Assembly (NCBI GenBank): GCA_027475525.1
Contig: JAMWFC010000034.1
Location: forward strand, 124,001 to 188,000
Source: Macrolepiota albuminosa
Lineage: Eukaryota > Basidiomycota > Agaricomycetes > Agaricales > Agaricaceae
Direction: 5' to 3'
Length of the DNA stretch: 64,000 nt
Shown: positions 1 to 11,445 of the stretch, piece by piece
Position numbering within the stretch: the first letter of the stretch is position 1
Layout of the letters: each line of letters opens with the position of its first letter
Translations under genes and position numbers: made by a program
Notes under the pieces: model-generated
Databases searched by the model: none
Told to the model about the DNA's origin: nothing
The model's input: only the letters and a program-made list of their open reading frames with translations

Positions 1-1690
1 ACTTCATTTATTTCTGGAAATAATCCATCATCATGGATTAACACTCATTGCATCTCTGTAGGAATGCCTTTTAAGAAGGTCTCACACACTATCTAGGCAT
101 ATGGATAAATGGCCATGTTTTGAGCATGGTCTACCAGCATTTATAGAAGATCTGTACCTCAAGAGCCTCAGTATATACCACTGAGTAAAATGCTTCCTGT
201 GCATCCTGCATTGTGGACATACTTACAAATTGGTTGTATAGTTCAAAGATAACATCCTTGAAAGTTCAATGCTGCCTAGCCCTATTAAAATGAAGAATGT
301 GTGGTGGTAGAATCACCTTTTTGTGAGGCTATTCAGAAACTCCAGCAATATAAATATTTCTTCTTTGTACATATAGTCTCTACCATACAGACATGCTGCC
401 AAGTGGTATGGTCCAGTCTTTGAGTTTGCTGAACTTCATTCCACCTTTGTAAGGTTGAATATGCTTTGGGTTGGCCCTCCTTGGCTTGATTCCTTTGGAT
501 AATTGAAGGGCAATCCCTACTGCATCATTGATTATGCTCACCAGACATCAATGCATGATGTTAGTATAGGCTCTGGTGGCCTCATTCATACCTGGTGTTT
601 TATTTTGTCCCTCAGGTGGAACAAATATCAAAAAAGCATGCATGGGCCAATTCATCAGTCCTTTGGGGGCTCTGTGATCTCTCAGGCAGTGGCAGCTGTA
701 CATCTCCAGCCATCTTCATCCCATGCCCTCACAGGTTACAAAATTGACTGCTGACATCACTTCCTTGGTTCAATGACCATTCTAAGTTCATTCTACAAAC
801 TCCCACCTTATTTCATTGATAGGTTGAGGCCTATTGAAGGTGATTCTGATTATAAATATATAAGTAGCCTTGCCCATGTAAGTCCTGCATTCACATTCTC
901 TGAAATGTAACTCAATCCTGAAATGTATCTGCAAGTGGTACCTTAGCTGGCACTACTGGTTCCTCAGGTACTGTCTCAAGCTGCATCTGTGTAGCCAGCC
1001 TCAATGTTATGGTCTCAGCCACCAACATTGCTGTAGCTCAATAGCCTGTAAACTGCTGCTGCCTTTGACCCATTGCTACCTGCATCTGGTATTGCTCCAA
1101 GGTCTCCCCTACCTGTTGAGGAGCAAAAATATTACTGAAGGTTTCCTCAATATGAGGTGAACTTGCTCTTTCTGCAAGTATTATAGGAATCAACTCTGCC
1201 TCAGTTGGAGTGGATGCTGCAGAACCTTGATGGGCTTTGCAATCAAGATAACTCTGAGCTTCTAGCTCAAGAATTTGAGTATACAACACAACCCACAGGC
1301 TGCTCCAGCTGTTCCAGGGGCTCCTATCCTGAATTGGAATGGTCTTTTCTTTTCATGTGGGGCCACCAATGGTGGTCTCAATCCTAAAAATTGCACTGGT
1401 GCCCTTTGAGGTACCTGTATAACTGGCAGTGACTTGCTGGTCAATCTGGCCTCCTCCCCAACTCTACGCTGGGTGGAATGTCTCAGCTCTGTCATGAACA
1501 GACTTCCTGGCATATCAGTTCTTGCTGGGGTCAGCTCAACCTCAGCCTCTTTCCAGTTTGCCACCTGCTGCTATAGGAGTGGCATTCTTGTTACTCTGCT
1601 CTGGAGCAACATCATCATTCTGTTTAGGTGGCAACGGCTCTTGATCCATTCCGTTGGCAGTCAGCTCATGTTTGGTGCATAAGAAGCTTA
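1..1690 (-). pseudogene. Degraded coding remnant, family not recognised
   Basis: The minus strand carries reading fragments at about 1564-1262 and 1289-1038 that overlap in different frames, and scattered coding-like peptide continues down to about position 300 with many stops. The text is rich in Gln, Glu, Pro and Thr, as in the linker parts of fungal gag-like proteins. CpG is almost absent and the stops look like CAG or TGG codons changed by C-to-T or G-to-A. I do not recognise a domain. It is probably an old transposable-element gene; the plus-strand frames at 503-754 and 1205-1682 appear to be shadows. Confidence 0.35.
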
Positions 1691-1945
1691 ATGGTTGATG
1701 TCAATGTCAAAAGAAATTCTAGAACTGGATTCTAGAATGTATCATTCTTGTATGTTTGCATGCAGATTATTGTTGTTTGATGATTCAAAAAAGTGTAAGA
1801 AATTAGACTCTTCCTCACAAAAAACACAAAATCTGCCAAATTGGTAGATTTCTCTGTACGTAGTGTAAGTAAAAAAGTCTCTACCAAATAAGTGTAAATA
1901 AACATATTATTATATGGTATTTGTTATTAATTATTATAAATATTG

Positions 1946-1968
1946 GTAGCACCTCAGGGAGGTGCTAC
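1946..1968. repeat. Perfect 23-nt palindrome flanking Helitron 1 on its 3' side
   Basis: The stem is GTAGCACCTC pairing with GAGGTGCTAC around a 3-nt loop (10 bp, no mismatch). It lies 11 nt outside the inferred 3' end of the Helitron. A partner of the same length and architecture, with compensating stem changes, sits on the other side of the element at 9409-9431. Confidence 0.85.
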
Positions 1969-1988
1969 GTTTGTCTATTACAAGCTGC

Positions 1989-2040
1989 GCTGCGTGCCTT
2001 CGGCACGCAGCTAGCATCTCGTTGGGGGCTTCGCCCCCAA
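1989..2040 (-). repeat. Helitron 1 3'-terminal double hairpin
   Basis: On the minus strand two hairpins sit next to each other. TTGGGGGC/GCCCCCAA (2022-2040) and GCTGCGTGCC/GGCACGCAGC (1989-2011) each close on a GAA triloop. The second ends 9 nt before the inferred 3' end, the usual place of the Helitron 3' hairpin that acts in termination. C(GAA)G triloops are known to be unusually stable in single-stranded DNA. Helitron 3 has an equivalent pair at about 48819-48878, the outer one imperfect. Confidence 0.75.
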
Positions 2041-2155
2041 ACCCCCCCCAACTAAGCCTCCACCCTAACCTCACTTCGGGCACGCAGCTAGCATCTCGTT
2101 GGGGGCTTCGCCCCCAAACCCCCCCCAACTAAGCCTCCACCCTAACCTCACTTCG
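2002..2155. repeat. 77-bp tandem duplication (assembly overlap, no. 1)
   Basis: Positions 2002-2078 are repeated at once at 2079-2155 with no difference. It spans the G/C-rich hairpin and the first subterminal repeat of Helitron 1, so the hairpin appears twice. Eight other duplications with the same 77-bp offset occur in the window, which points to unmerged contig ends. Confidence 0.85.
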
Positions 2156-2560
2156 TTTGGTTAGGGCTCCAAATATGTATAAGTAACTCAGCATCCACCT
2201 TAACTGAACGAAGTGAGGTTAAGGCTCCAAATATATATAAGTAACTTAGTTTCTACCTGAACCTCACTTCGTTCGGTTAAGGCTTCAAATTCAATTTTGC
2301 TGCATGCCTTTGGCATGCAGCTAGTATTTCATTAAGAGCTTTGCCTCTAAACCTCCTCCAACATAGCCTCTACTCTAACCTCACTTCGTTCGGTTAGAGC
2401 TCCAAGTATGTATAAGTCACTCAACCTCCACCCTAACCTCACTTCGTTCGGTTAGAGCTTCAAATATGTATAGAAAACTCAGTGCTGAATCTCAGCCTCA
2501 ACCTCACTTTGTTTGGTTAAAACTTCAAATATATATAAATAACTCAATTTTAAAATCAAT
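2041..2560 (-). repeat. Helitron 1 3' subterminal tandem repeats
   Basis: About seven decaying units of 55-100 bp contain CCTCACTTCGTTCGGTTAGGG-like text (given here loosely) followed by an AT-rich stretch resembling AAATATGTATAAGTAACTCA. The core of a good unit forms a hairpin: CCCTAACC, an 11-nt loop, then GGTTAGGG. Units further from the element end are more diverged. The same family is found at 11700-12040 (Helitron 2) and 48640-48800 (Helitron 3), in matching orientation relative to each element. Confidence 0.8.
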
Positions 2561-2679
2561 TTCAATATTATATATTGTCATAATATATTTTCAACAACAG
2601 CTATTACTTGTATTTATTCTATATTAAGTGCTATAATTTTGATATATTAGTTTATATTGTTTATTTTATTAAAAGTAAC

Positions 2680-5600
2680 TTACATTTGTAAACCATTTAA
2701 AATTTCTTGATATACAATATTAGTTGTTCTTCGTGATGTATTTTCTGGTAATAAAATAACTTTGATACGATTACCTGATGTACATCGAGAAAGTGCGACA
2801 TAAAGCTGTCCATGTGAAAAAACTGGTGATTGAAGATTCAATCCAACATGTTTGACTGATTGGCCTTGTGATTTGTTTATAGTCATAGCAAATGCTAAAC
2901 AAACAGGAAATTGTCTTCTACGCAATGGAATAGGAAGATCTTCTTCAGATGCATCAAGATTGATTCTTGGAATAAAAACAGAAGATCCTGCAAATTTAGC
3001 ATCACCACTGATAATTCGACATTGCAAAACACGGCGGCCAATATTTGTAACTATCATTCTTGTTCCATTGCAAAGACCTTTAGATAGATCAAGATTTCGA
3101 AGAAGCATGACTGGAACACCAATTTTTAAAACTAATTTTGCTAAAGGTAATCTACTTGCAGCTAAAGAATTAAGATATTCCATAGGATATGGTGGAAATG
3201 CATTGTTATTATGAGATTCAATGTGTACAGAATCTGCACTCCACAATATTTTTTCTTCACCTGAAAATTGATTAAGGACTTTTAAGTTGATATCATCTAC
3301 ATCAGAATTTGTACATGAAAGAATTGTTCGATCTAGATAATATTGATCATTATGAGCATGTGCAATGTCAGGATATGTAGATGCAATTAGGCCTTTAATT
3401 GAGTTATCATTGCACATCATTGTTTCTGGAATTTGAATTGTTTCTCCAGGCTCTAAATTTTTTCCTGCACCAATATCCAATAACCAAGCTGCATGAGCAA
3501 CATTTTCTGAAGTTTGTTCTAAGCGCATATTTTGAACTAAATAAAATACTTCAATTTCTTTTCACAATCTTCCTTTACTTAAAGAAGCAGCAATAATCTG
3601 TTGCCTCAATCCTCTTGGAATAACTGGTAATGTTTGTCGAAAATCTCCTCCAAAAACTATAGTAATTCCACCAAATGGTTTGTCATTATTTAAAACATCT
3701 CTTAAAGCACGATCAACAGAATCAATAGCATTTTTATGTTGCATTGGAACTTCATCCCAAATTATAAGTTTTGTTTGTATTATAACTTGATGTAAATTTG
3801 TTTCTTGTTTAATATTTGCAACAGAAGTATCTATAGCAGGAATTGGTATTTTAAAGCGTGAATGTGCAGTGCGACCACCTTCTAATAGCAAAGCAGCAAT
3901 TCCAGATGATGCTACACATAATGCAACATTTCCATTAGAACGAATAGCAGCAGCTAGAGTATTGCAAACAAAAGTCTTTCCACATCCACCTGCACTGTGA
4001 AGAAAAATCATTTTTCCAGAATTGTTATTTACAGAATTTATAACAGCATTGAAAACATTTGACTGTTCAATATTGAACTTGGCTTTGTTTTCATTAACAG
4101 TTCTTTTCAATGCTTCAACATCATAACTCAACTCATCTTGTAATAGCCAATTATCAGGAATATCATTCCACATTTCATTTTCAGAAGGTCCTGTAGGTAA
4201 TGGCATATTTGGAAAATCTTTTAAAGTTTTTCCTGACTGCATTAATTTTTCATTAATAAGATAAAGACCATAATCATATATTGTTTCTTCTTCAAAATGC
4301 CGACCTCTATATTGTCTCATTCTTTCTAATCTGCGTTGAAGATCATCACAAATATATTGTTTAAAGCGATTCCAAAGATCTTCAGGAGTAGTAGGAGCAC
4401 AGTGAAGTAAAATAGTACAAAAAAGTAATCGAAGAGTTGTTCCTGTTTGCATTGGAGCAGCTTCACTTAGACATTGGATCCATTCTGCATCATCTTCTAA
4501 AAGACCACGGGCATTACATGCTTCTTTATATGTTCTATATTCAATACCATTAACTGTTTTTAATTCAATCCATGATGTAGCATTCATTACAACAGTTAGA
4601 AGCATTCGAAGATAAAATCTCTCTCCTTGAGAAGGTGAAGCAAAATACATTCTTCCAATTGCATATCCTCTTTGCCGATTTTTCCAACTTCGTGTTTTTG
4701 CTTCATACACAAATTTTGTAGGAAAATTTTGATAAGTAGTATTATTGTTTGGAAATTTTTGATTAGCTTCAAACCAAGCAGTCAAAGCAGTCTTTCCTAA
4801 ATTTTCTCTAGCAGCAACAGCTTCCAAAGATTCATTATCTTGAAAAAAAACTTCATGTTGACCTTCTAAATGTACAGGAAGACGATAAACAGAAGGCTCT
4901 TCAGCATGCATATTAAATTCAAAAATATGCCAGCATGCTTCAGGAGCTGAAATATATCGAGCATCTAAATGTTCTTTAATTTCATCTCTTTGATTTGGCT
5001 CTCTAGAAATTTCTAATGTAGTACGATCATGTCCTTTATAAATATATTTATGAATATATTTAATTGCTTCAACTGAAGCACATATTTCAACATTGATGTG
5101 GCATTGATATTTTGCTGAAAGATAAGGATTATATGGTACAACATCACGATTATCATAATGATGACCATTTTTTACAAAATGACGACCATTGTTAGGTCGA
5201 GCATATTGAGGATATCCATTGTCACCAAAATGAGTTGTTTCTCGAAATTCTTTTGGATATCTTTTTGAACATTTTCCATCTACCATACATTTAGCATCTG
5301 GCTTTATATTTCCACATGGACCATGAACCATATTTGTAGTAATAACTTTATAAAGTTCAGGCTGAGTAACTGGATCAGGAATTTGAGCTGAAACCATAGA
5401 ATCAACTTGCATTGCATCTCTAATTCTATGCTGTTCATGAAGAAATATTAAGATATGCATATGCGGTAAACCTCTTTTCTGAAATTCAATAGTGTGCACA
5501 TGTGCTACTACATTTCCAAAAATACCATCTTTAAGTTCTTTTAAAATAGCATTTTTCTTTAGTTCAAAAACACGTGCAACAATATCAGGTCGATCAGCAG

Positions 5601-6606
5601 CTGTTTGTTTTTTTCCATTAATAGTAGGTTCTTTTAAAAGAGCTTCTTCAATTTCAGTCCACTTTGGATTTGCAGTCATAGTCATAAAAATATCAGGTTT
5701 TCGAAAATGTCTACAAATAGCCATAGAATCTTGAAAAAGTTGTTGCATTTGTCTTTCACTTCCAGTATGAGATGCAGGAAGAATAACACGACGGCTTTGA
5801 TGTGGTAATTCTTCATCTCCAGCAGCAGCATCAACAACACCTTGATATACTTCGGCTCTAATTTTTTTTTGATTATGTCTAACCCAATTAAGTTTGCTTT
5901 GTTCAATTGAAGCCCATGCATCAACAACATATTGCTGAAATAATTTACCACTCCAAAGCAAAGCAGCATTAAATTCTGAAGTTCTTTGTTGAAGCCGATA
6001 AGCATAATAAGCAGTTTCAGTAATATATTCTGTTCTACGCTGACCTTGTGGTCCAGACTGAGAAGGAATATTTGAATGAAATCCATGTTCTCCAGTTGGA
6101 AATATAAGTGTATAGTGTAATGGTGTATATGCTGAGTGTAAATGACTAATTTGTTTTAGCTGACCACCATGCAAATGCAAAATTATATCTCGATGATTAG
6201 AACGCTCTTCAGAACCATCTCCAGGAATAACTGCAGCTACTCCTTCTTGTTCATTTGGATTGTTATATCTTCTATGATCTCCAAAATCAGCTCGAAGTTT
6301 GACATAAATTTTTTGTGGCTGATTCTCTGGAACATCTCTCATAATTTGATAAGCTTGTTTATATAAACCAATATATGGATTAACACGCCAAATCATATCT
6401 TGCAAGATTGCCATAATTGCTGGATCTAATCCAGGATTATTACGTTGTCGTAAAGTTAATTGTTCATTATGATCATAAAAATATAATTGTGCATATATAG
6501 GATTAATCCAGGATTATTACGTTGTCGTAAAGTTAATTGTTCATTATGATCATAAAAATATAATTGTGCATATATAGGATTATGACCTTCAGCAGGAAGT
6601 AAAGCC
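2680..6606 (-). pseudogene. Helitron 1 Rep/PIF1 helicase, two lesions
   Basis: This is the main Helitron enzyme. It carries a Helitron-like N domain (nt 6414-5900), then the HUH nuclease motif in GLPHMHIL (near nt 5460) and the tyrosine region KYIHKYIYKG (near nt 5040). The helicase has Walker A AGGCGKTF (near 3980), Walker B IIWDEVPM (near 3755), GGDFRQTLPV (near 3640) and a C-terminal INKSQGQS/VALSRCTS block (near 2800). A single TGA near 3560 replaces what is normally Trp and splits it into pieces of 950 and 282 residues. If duplication no. 2 is collapsed, the upstream frame runs on to about 6606, giving LLPAEGHNP before the usual start of conservation. It would be active-like but for these two changes, and one or both could be sequence error. 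Confidence 0.85.
6427..6580. repeat. 77-bp tandem duplication (assembly overlap, no. 2)
   Basis: Positions 6427-6503 and 6504-6580 are identical (identity runs two bases further). It falls in the Helitron 1 coding region. Because 77 is not a multiple of three, it creates a false break between the N-terminal ORF and the Rep ORF. Confidence 0.85.
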
Positions 6607-6607
6607 C

Positions 6608-8230
6608 TGTAAGATGATGAAGTTCTCCATTAATTCGAAAACTATATGGGCCTGGAGCATTTGTAATAGCATGATCAATTTTTACACCTAAAGAAGTAAA
6701 TGCAAATGCTGCATTATATTGACGAATATGTGCTTTAAAAGCTTGAGAAAGAAGATGACGGCCATGTAATAAATCAAGAAGTTCATGTGGAGCATTTTTC
6801 AATTTGGGTAAAACAATTTGACCTTGTAAGCAACATATGCCAAATTTTGGATTATTTCGAGTAGATTTACTAAGTTTTTCAGAATCAAAATGTAAAGCTT
6901 GACAATGTGAGCATAAAATATTCATAGATCCAATATTATGCTTTTCAGGTTCATTTATGTAAGGTTGTCTTCCTCGCAGAAGCAAAGCATTTCTTTGTTG
7001 ACCTCGACAATTTGGTCTTTGAGCTGGTTGATTTTCAACTTCAACTTCTTGTAATATATTTTGTTCTTCTGGTATATGCATTGCAGGATTGTGATTATTT
7101 AAATTCTGCTCTTCAAGATTATTTATATTTTGCATAGGTTCTTCAAAGTATTCAAGAGGATTTTGCATTAATTGATTCCAAGCTGCTTGAATATTTATCA
7201 ACTCAATATCTTCTTGAAGAGCAAGATTTTGCTGATCATGATCATTAACATCATTAACATTTTCTTCTAATTCAGCTGCATGTTCATGTTCCCAGAAATT
7301 CAAGATTCTTTGAGCTACAACTTCATTTAAAGGTCCATATTCTGGATCATAATTCATATTTGCTTGTTGAGCTCTCAACTCAGCTATAGCAGCATTTTGA
7401 GCCTGTCTTTGTATTTCATCTTGTCTTAATCTTTCTTGTTCTTGTAAATTAGCTAAAATTCTCTGTCTTTCTTGCTCTTGTGCAACAGCTAATGCTTGTT
7501 GTTGTGCTGCAACATGTCTCATTCTTTGTTGTTGTGATAATGCAAGAAGTGCTTGCTGTCGTTCAGCAGCATTTCTTTGACCTTCTTGCTCATAAAAATA
7601 ATTCAATCTTTGTTCATGATTAGATGCCATCTCCCTATATGCAATATCTCCTCGTGTTAAATTATTAAGTGCAGGATCTGCATGTCCACTGGATATATCA
7701 TGTAATGGACCTCTAAGTCTTGAAGAAGATGTAAAGGTAGCATTAGAGGATTGCCTAGCAGATGGAATATTTGCAATAGGAGCAGGAGAAATAAATGTAG
7801 ATGTAGACTGAGCAGGTTGATTAATTTGTCTTTGTCTTCTGTTTCTTAAAGGTACAGGTGCAGGTGGCACATATTGAGGAATAGGATTCTGCAAAGGAGC
7901 ATCCCAACCCTCAGGTAAATGAGTTTCAGGTATATTAAAGGAAAAAGGATCATTGACAGCAGCAGGCTGTCTAATAGGAACATCAAGTCTCTCAGAAGTT
8001 CCAGGAGCAGTAACTACAGAATTGGAAGCATGACTATTTTGTGCAATTGACTCAAAATGAAGAGGTGCTATAGATATAGCACCACTATTCAGAAATCTGT
8101 TACTTCTATTTGCACGACGATCATCAGGATCAGTCATTTGAAGTTGCTGAAGTCGACTCTGAGTGCGAGATTGTTGTCTTTGACTTTCAGGAGTAGTAGG
8201 AATTTGATTTTGATTGGTAGAAGATGACCT
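6608..8230 (-). CDS. Helitron 1 N-terminal region: Gln-rich linker and zinc finger
   Basis: The reading frame is open from an apparent 3' splice site (TTTAG at 8231-8235, read on the minus strand) through an internal Met at 8137. It has a Ser/Thr/Pro-rich start, a long Gln/Ala/Arg coiled-coil-like stretch (about nt 7650-7350), an acidic stretch, and then CSHCQALHF...CCLQG near nt 6910-6820, the cysteine cluster typical of fungal and plant Helitron proteins. It ends in FRINGELHHLTG, where the family continues straight into the Rep domain. The frame is lost one base short of that junction (ACAGGG, then TTACTTCC). Either one base is missing or a splice site (CAG) is used there. The same N-terminus is seen in Helitron 4 at about 54600-54880. 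Confidence 0.75.
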
Positions 8231-9397
8231 AAATTAAATTTTTAATATAGAAATTAATAAAAAGCAAAGAAGAAGAAATTTACATGATTGTGTCTAATAA
8301 TATAGATTAAATGCATATTTAAAATAATATAAAAATGCTACTTACTAAGCAATTTACAAATATATATAAAAAATAGCAGTAATACAAATGATGTGATATT
8401 CTATATAAGATAACATTAGAATAGAAATTAAATATGATAAAAATCTATACATACTTTGAAAAAAATAAAGCTTAACAATTGAACATATAATTTTTAGCCA
8501 AAAAAAATTGACTGAAAAACACTGAATATTAGTTATTATATATATAAATATAAATGCATACTTTTAAAGCAAAAAAGCTTAAAGATGTTGAAAAAAGAGA
8601 ATTTTCAAATTGAAACTTGAAAAATAAAAAGATTACTATAAAACTATGAATATTAGTTATCAAGAAAAATGATAAATACCTACTTTTCAACAGTTCAATA
8701 AAAAACAAATAAAAAGCTTAATTAATAAAGATCAATTATTAAATACTTACTTTCAATTCAAAAAGCCAGTAAATCTTCACACAAAAGTAAGATGCAAAAA
8801 TCTTGAAAAGTTATTAGAAACTATAAATCAAGTAGAACACTAATTATACTTACAAAATCTCCTCCAAAAAATATATATTTCTTAGCAATTTTCTGACTAT
8901 AAATTTAAATTCTAAAATTATAAAAATCAGCTATAAAATCTTATTCAAAATACATACTTTCAAGTCAAAAAGCCAGTAAACCTCCAAAAAAACAGTCCTG
9001 ATACAATAGATGGGTGAATCTGAAAGTGTTTTCAGCTTATCAATTTCAGATCAGCCACAGATTTGATAAAAAATCCATACACAACAAAAATGAGCAACAA
9101 AACCCTTTAAAAGTTGTCAGAAAGTACACATCATCAAAAGATCAGTAGGCATCCTTACAGAATAGAGCAAGAGTATAGTGTGTTTGTTGAAAGGAAGACA
9201 GGGATGAAGGATGTAGATAATCAACGGATGGATTGATGGATTTGATGGACTCCGAAAATTGCACAGCCACAAATTCAAAGTCAGCTTATTTGATAAGCTG
9301 CTGACAAAGATTAGCTAAGATTTTGATATTCTGACAAATCTTAGGTCAGCAGTGCCAAAAAAGGATCAAGTTCACACAGGTCGTCCAATTCTATATA
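8231..9397 (-). repeat. Helitron 1 5' leader, AT-rich with internal repeats
   Basis: No coding capacity was seen. A motif reading ACTTTCAATTCAAAAAGCC recurs in diverged form about 200 bp apart (near 8750 and 8955), with further AAGCTT/AAAATCTT-type words between. Near the element end the minus strand forms a perfect hairpin, CAGCTTAT with a 3-nt loop and ATAAGCTG (9284-9302). Helitrons 3 and 4 also have a subterminal hairpin on this side, of different sequence. It presumably holds the promoter. Confidence 0.55.
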
Positions 9398-9408
9398 GAT
9401 GCTAAATA

Positions 9409-9431
9409 GTAATACCTCAGAGAGGTATTAC
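9409..9431. repeat. Perfect 23-nt palindrome flanking Helitron 1 on its 5' side
   Basis: The stem is GTAATACCTC pairing with GAGGTATTAC around a 3-nt loop. Compared with the partner at 1946-1968, stem positions 4 and 5 differ and both changes are compensated on the opposite arm. It begins 10 nt outside the inferred Helitron 5' end. Confidence 0.85.
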
Positions 9432-10302
9432 AAGGTTATACATGTAATTAGTACCCTTCTACAGATACTCTGTTACAGAGCATCAGCTACTATGCTATTA
9501 CTGCTCTGTTAGCTCATTGTTACACAGCTTGGGTGGTTTTTTGAGATAAGGCTGTTGAGGACTCACATGATGGACAGGATAGGCCAATCAGACATTAAAC
9601 TTTATTTCATTAACTGATAGATATTGTCATAGTATCCACTTCTCAGCACTTGTAAGATCATGTGCTTTGCTCCTTTAGCTGGGTTCTCTGTCTGATTTCT
9701 CAGCAAAGGCTCCCATGTCTACAGTTTACAATGCATGCTTACAGTTTTCAGCATTGTTAAAAGGGTATATTGGAAGTCTAGATACATCTTTGTCTGCCCT
9801 GGCCGGAGGCAGACATATCAACATGAAGAGGAATTATATAATCTTCTTTCCAGATTTTATGATGAATTTTGACCCGAGCTTGTCATGTCTAACAATGGGC
9901 AAGGGCGGGATCAACTGTTGGTGTTATATCCGGACATGCCCGACAAAAAACCCACACGACATCGAGGGATCCATCAACGTTGCTGACAGCCATTGGCAAC
10001 GTGCCTGATGGCCTCATCACCGGCAGTAGTGTAGCCGGGCATGGTATCAGAAAAAAAAGGTGTTTTATTGCAGGAAGGGGAAACTAAGTACATTCTGCGT
10101 GCCTAACAAGGCGGGTTATGCCGTAGCTACAGGTGCAAAAATGATTTATTTTTGCTAAATAAGGCTGGAAGTATGTTTCAACAGCGTGAAATTGAATGAT
10201 GTCTGTTGCCGAAGTCAAACAGAATCGACCTGTATCGCTTAATAGAATGCATCTTCCACGGAATAGTCAATACCACCACCGAGCTCGAACTTTGACCTTG
10301 TC
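9432..10302 (+). other. Upstream region of the membrane-protein gene
   Basis: From about 9780 the DNA keeps CpG dinucleotides, unlike the repeats on both sides, so it is probably host sequence. A 97-codon open frame (9715-10008) has no recognisable domain and no clear coding bias, and I treat it as chance. It may hold the promoter and 5' UTR of the gene that starts at 10303. Confidence 0.4.
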
Positions 10303-11445
10303 ATGTATCCTGCCACCATCGCCGAGCCTTTGACGAACCTCCGTGACATAGCCTTATCACCCATCAGCCTGTCATCTATGAGTCTCGTCATGCTTTTCTA
10401 TGTCCTGGCACCGTTCTTTCCAGACAGGAAACGCTTGTCGTGGGTTCTGACAACCGCGTCAAGTTGTACGATGAGCGTCATAAGTATCCCGTTTTTGTGG
10501 GACTACCTTGAGAATTTGGGAAGCTTGGAAAACGTCAGAGCATCTCCGGAGCTGGCAGTTACCACGAGTCGTTTTTTCCAAGCCTACCTGTTTTTGTGCG
10601 TTCTCATACTTTGATTCTTTGCTCATAGTCAAACTTTTGTCTACAGTGATCTAGTTCTTGGGTACCTTTACTACCGGCCACACATTACCTTGCTGGCGGG
10701 TTGGATCCACCACCCCGTCTACGTCATGATTGTAGAACTTAGCATCCGACGATCCTGGTCTCATCTTTTCTGCTTGGCTGCATCTATGGAGGTATAGCTA
10801 CTCTGACCAGAAAGTCTCTTACTGAACTATTGACAGCTACCAACCTTCCTTCTCGGCATTGCAAACCTCTTTCCACAACTTAGAAGTGACATCCTCTTCG
10901 CCATGTTCTTTTTCGCTACCCGGATTTTGTTCCATATTGTCCTTGGTGTATCGCTCCTGTCCGAAGAGAACAGGAATTCCCTTACAGACGGTTCATACAT
11001 ACCTGCCGTGCTCTTCTTGCTTATCTTCCCGTTGCACTTAACATGGTTTGTGAGGTGTATTAAGGGTTTTGTTCGTCGCACACACAAGACAACTCCTCTT
11101 CTACACTCGGCATTTTTCAGGATAAACCTTGTGCCCGGACCTTCGCTTTCGCTCTCGGAAGGACAATCTACGAGACCATCTGTCGACTCCCCCATATCGA
11201 AATCATTCCAATGCCTTCTACACCGTCTGTCATGCCGTTCTCCAGTCAAGACGTGGGCATCTCAATTGTTGCGATATGACTTTACAGTCGTTACAGTTCC
11301 ACTAAAAACCGAGCTCGTGTCAATTTTCAACCTCATATCTCCTTATATTCCTCATCGTGAAATTGTGTCTGAGTGGTCAGATATTCACCGGAGATTATGG
11401 AGGGTTGTGAAACTTGTATTGCAGGTACATATAGGACAACTGTGA
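10303..11445 (+). CDS. Polytopic membrane protein, TLC-like, three exons, intact
   Basis: Three exons fit together in phase: 10303-10595, 10647-10791 and 10837-11445. The introns are 51 bp (GTGCGT...CTACAG) and 45 bp (GTATAG...TGACAG). The spliced product is 348 residues with about six hydrophobic segments, including SLVMLFYVLAPFF, YLYYRPHITLLAGWIHH, FFFATRILFHIVLGV and IPAVLFLLIFPLHLTWF, followed by a hydrophilic C-terminal tail after WFVRCIKGFVRR. The pattern GWIHH...ME(L)PTFLLGIANL resembles fungal TLC-domain-like membrane proteins of unknown substrate. I am sure it is a real gene, since splice phases, CpG retention and absence of stops agree. I am less sure of the family. The start is the first Met of the open frame; an upstream exon is possible. 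Confidence 0.75.

Larger units (their letters stand above)
1980..9398 (-). mobile_element. Helitron 1, near-complete rolling-circle transposon
   Basis: The minus strand reads, 5' to 3', an AT-rich leader (9398-8231), an N-terminal zinc-finger ORF, a Rep/helicase ORF, tandem subterminal repeats and two 3' hairpins. The 5' edge (CTATATAGAAT) is shared with Helitron 3 at 43934 and with the tandem copy at 48881. The 3' edge (AGCTTGT) corresponds to AGCTCGT in Helitron 3. The length of about 7.4 kb includes two 77-bp assembly duplications. Helitrons move by a Rep HUH nuclease and a PIF1-type helicase. Coding damage is small: one apparent frameshift near 6607 and one in-frame TGA near 3560. The ends are inferred by comparing copies, and the last few bases are uncertain. 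Confidence 0.85.

Noticed and set aside
2041..2560. Possible CRISPR-like array (repeats with spacers)
   Set aside because: Repeat units decay with distance and the sequence between them is itself repeated; the same units mark Helitron 3' ends elsewhere, and the DNA is eukaryotic.
5682..6086. 134-codon minus-strand frame and 80-codon plus-strand frame inside the Helitron Rep gene
   Set aside because: Shadows of the real Rep reading frame.
9715..10008. 97-codon frame upstream of the membrane-protein gene
   Set aside because: No domain, no splice link to the gene at 10303 and no sign of selection visible by eye.
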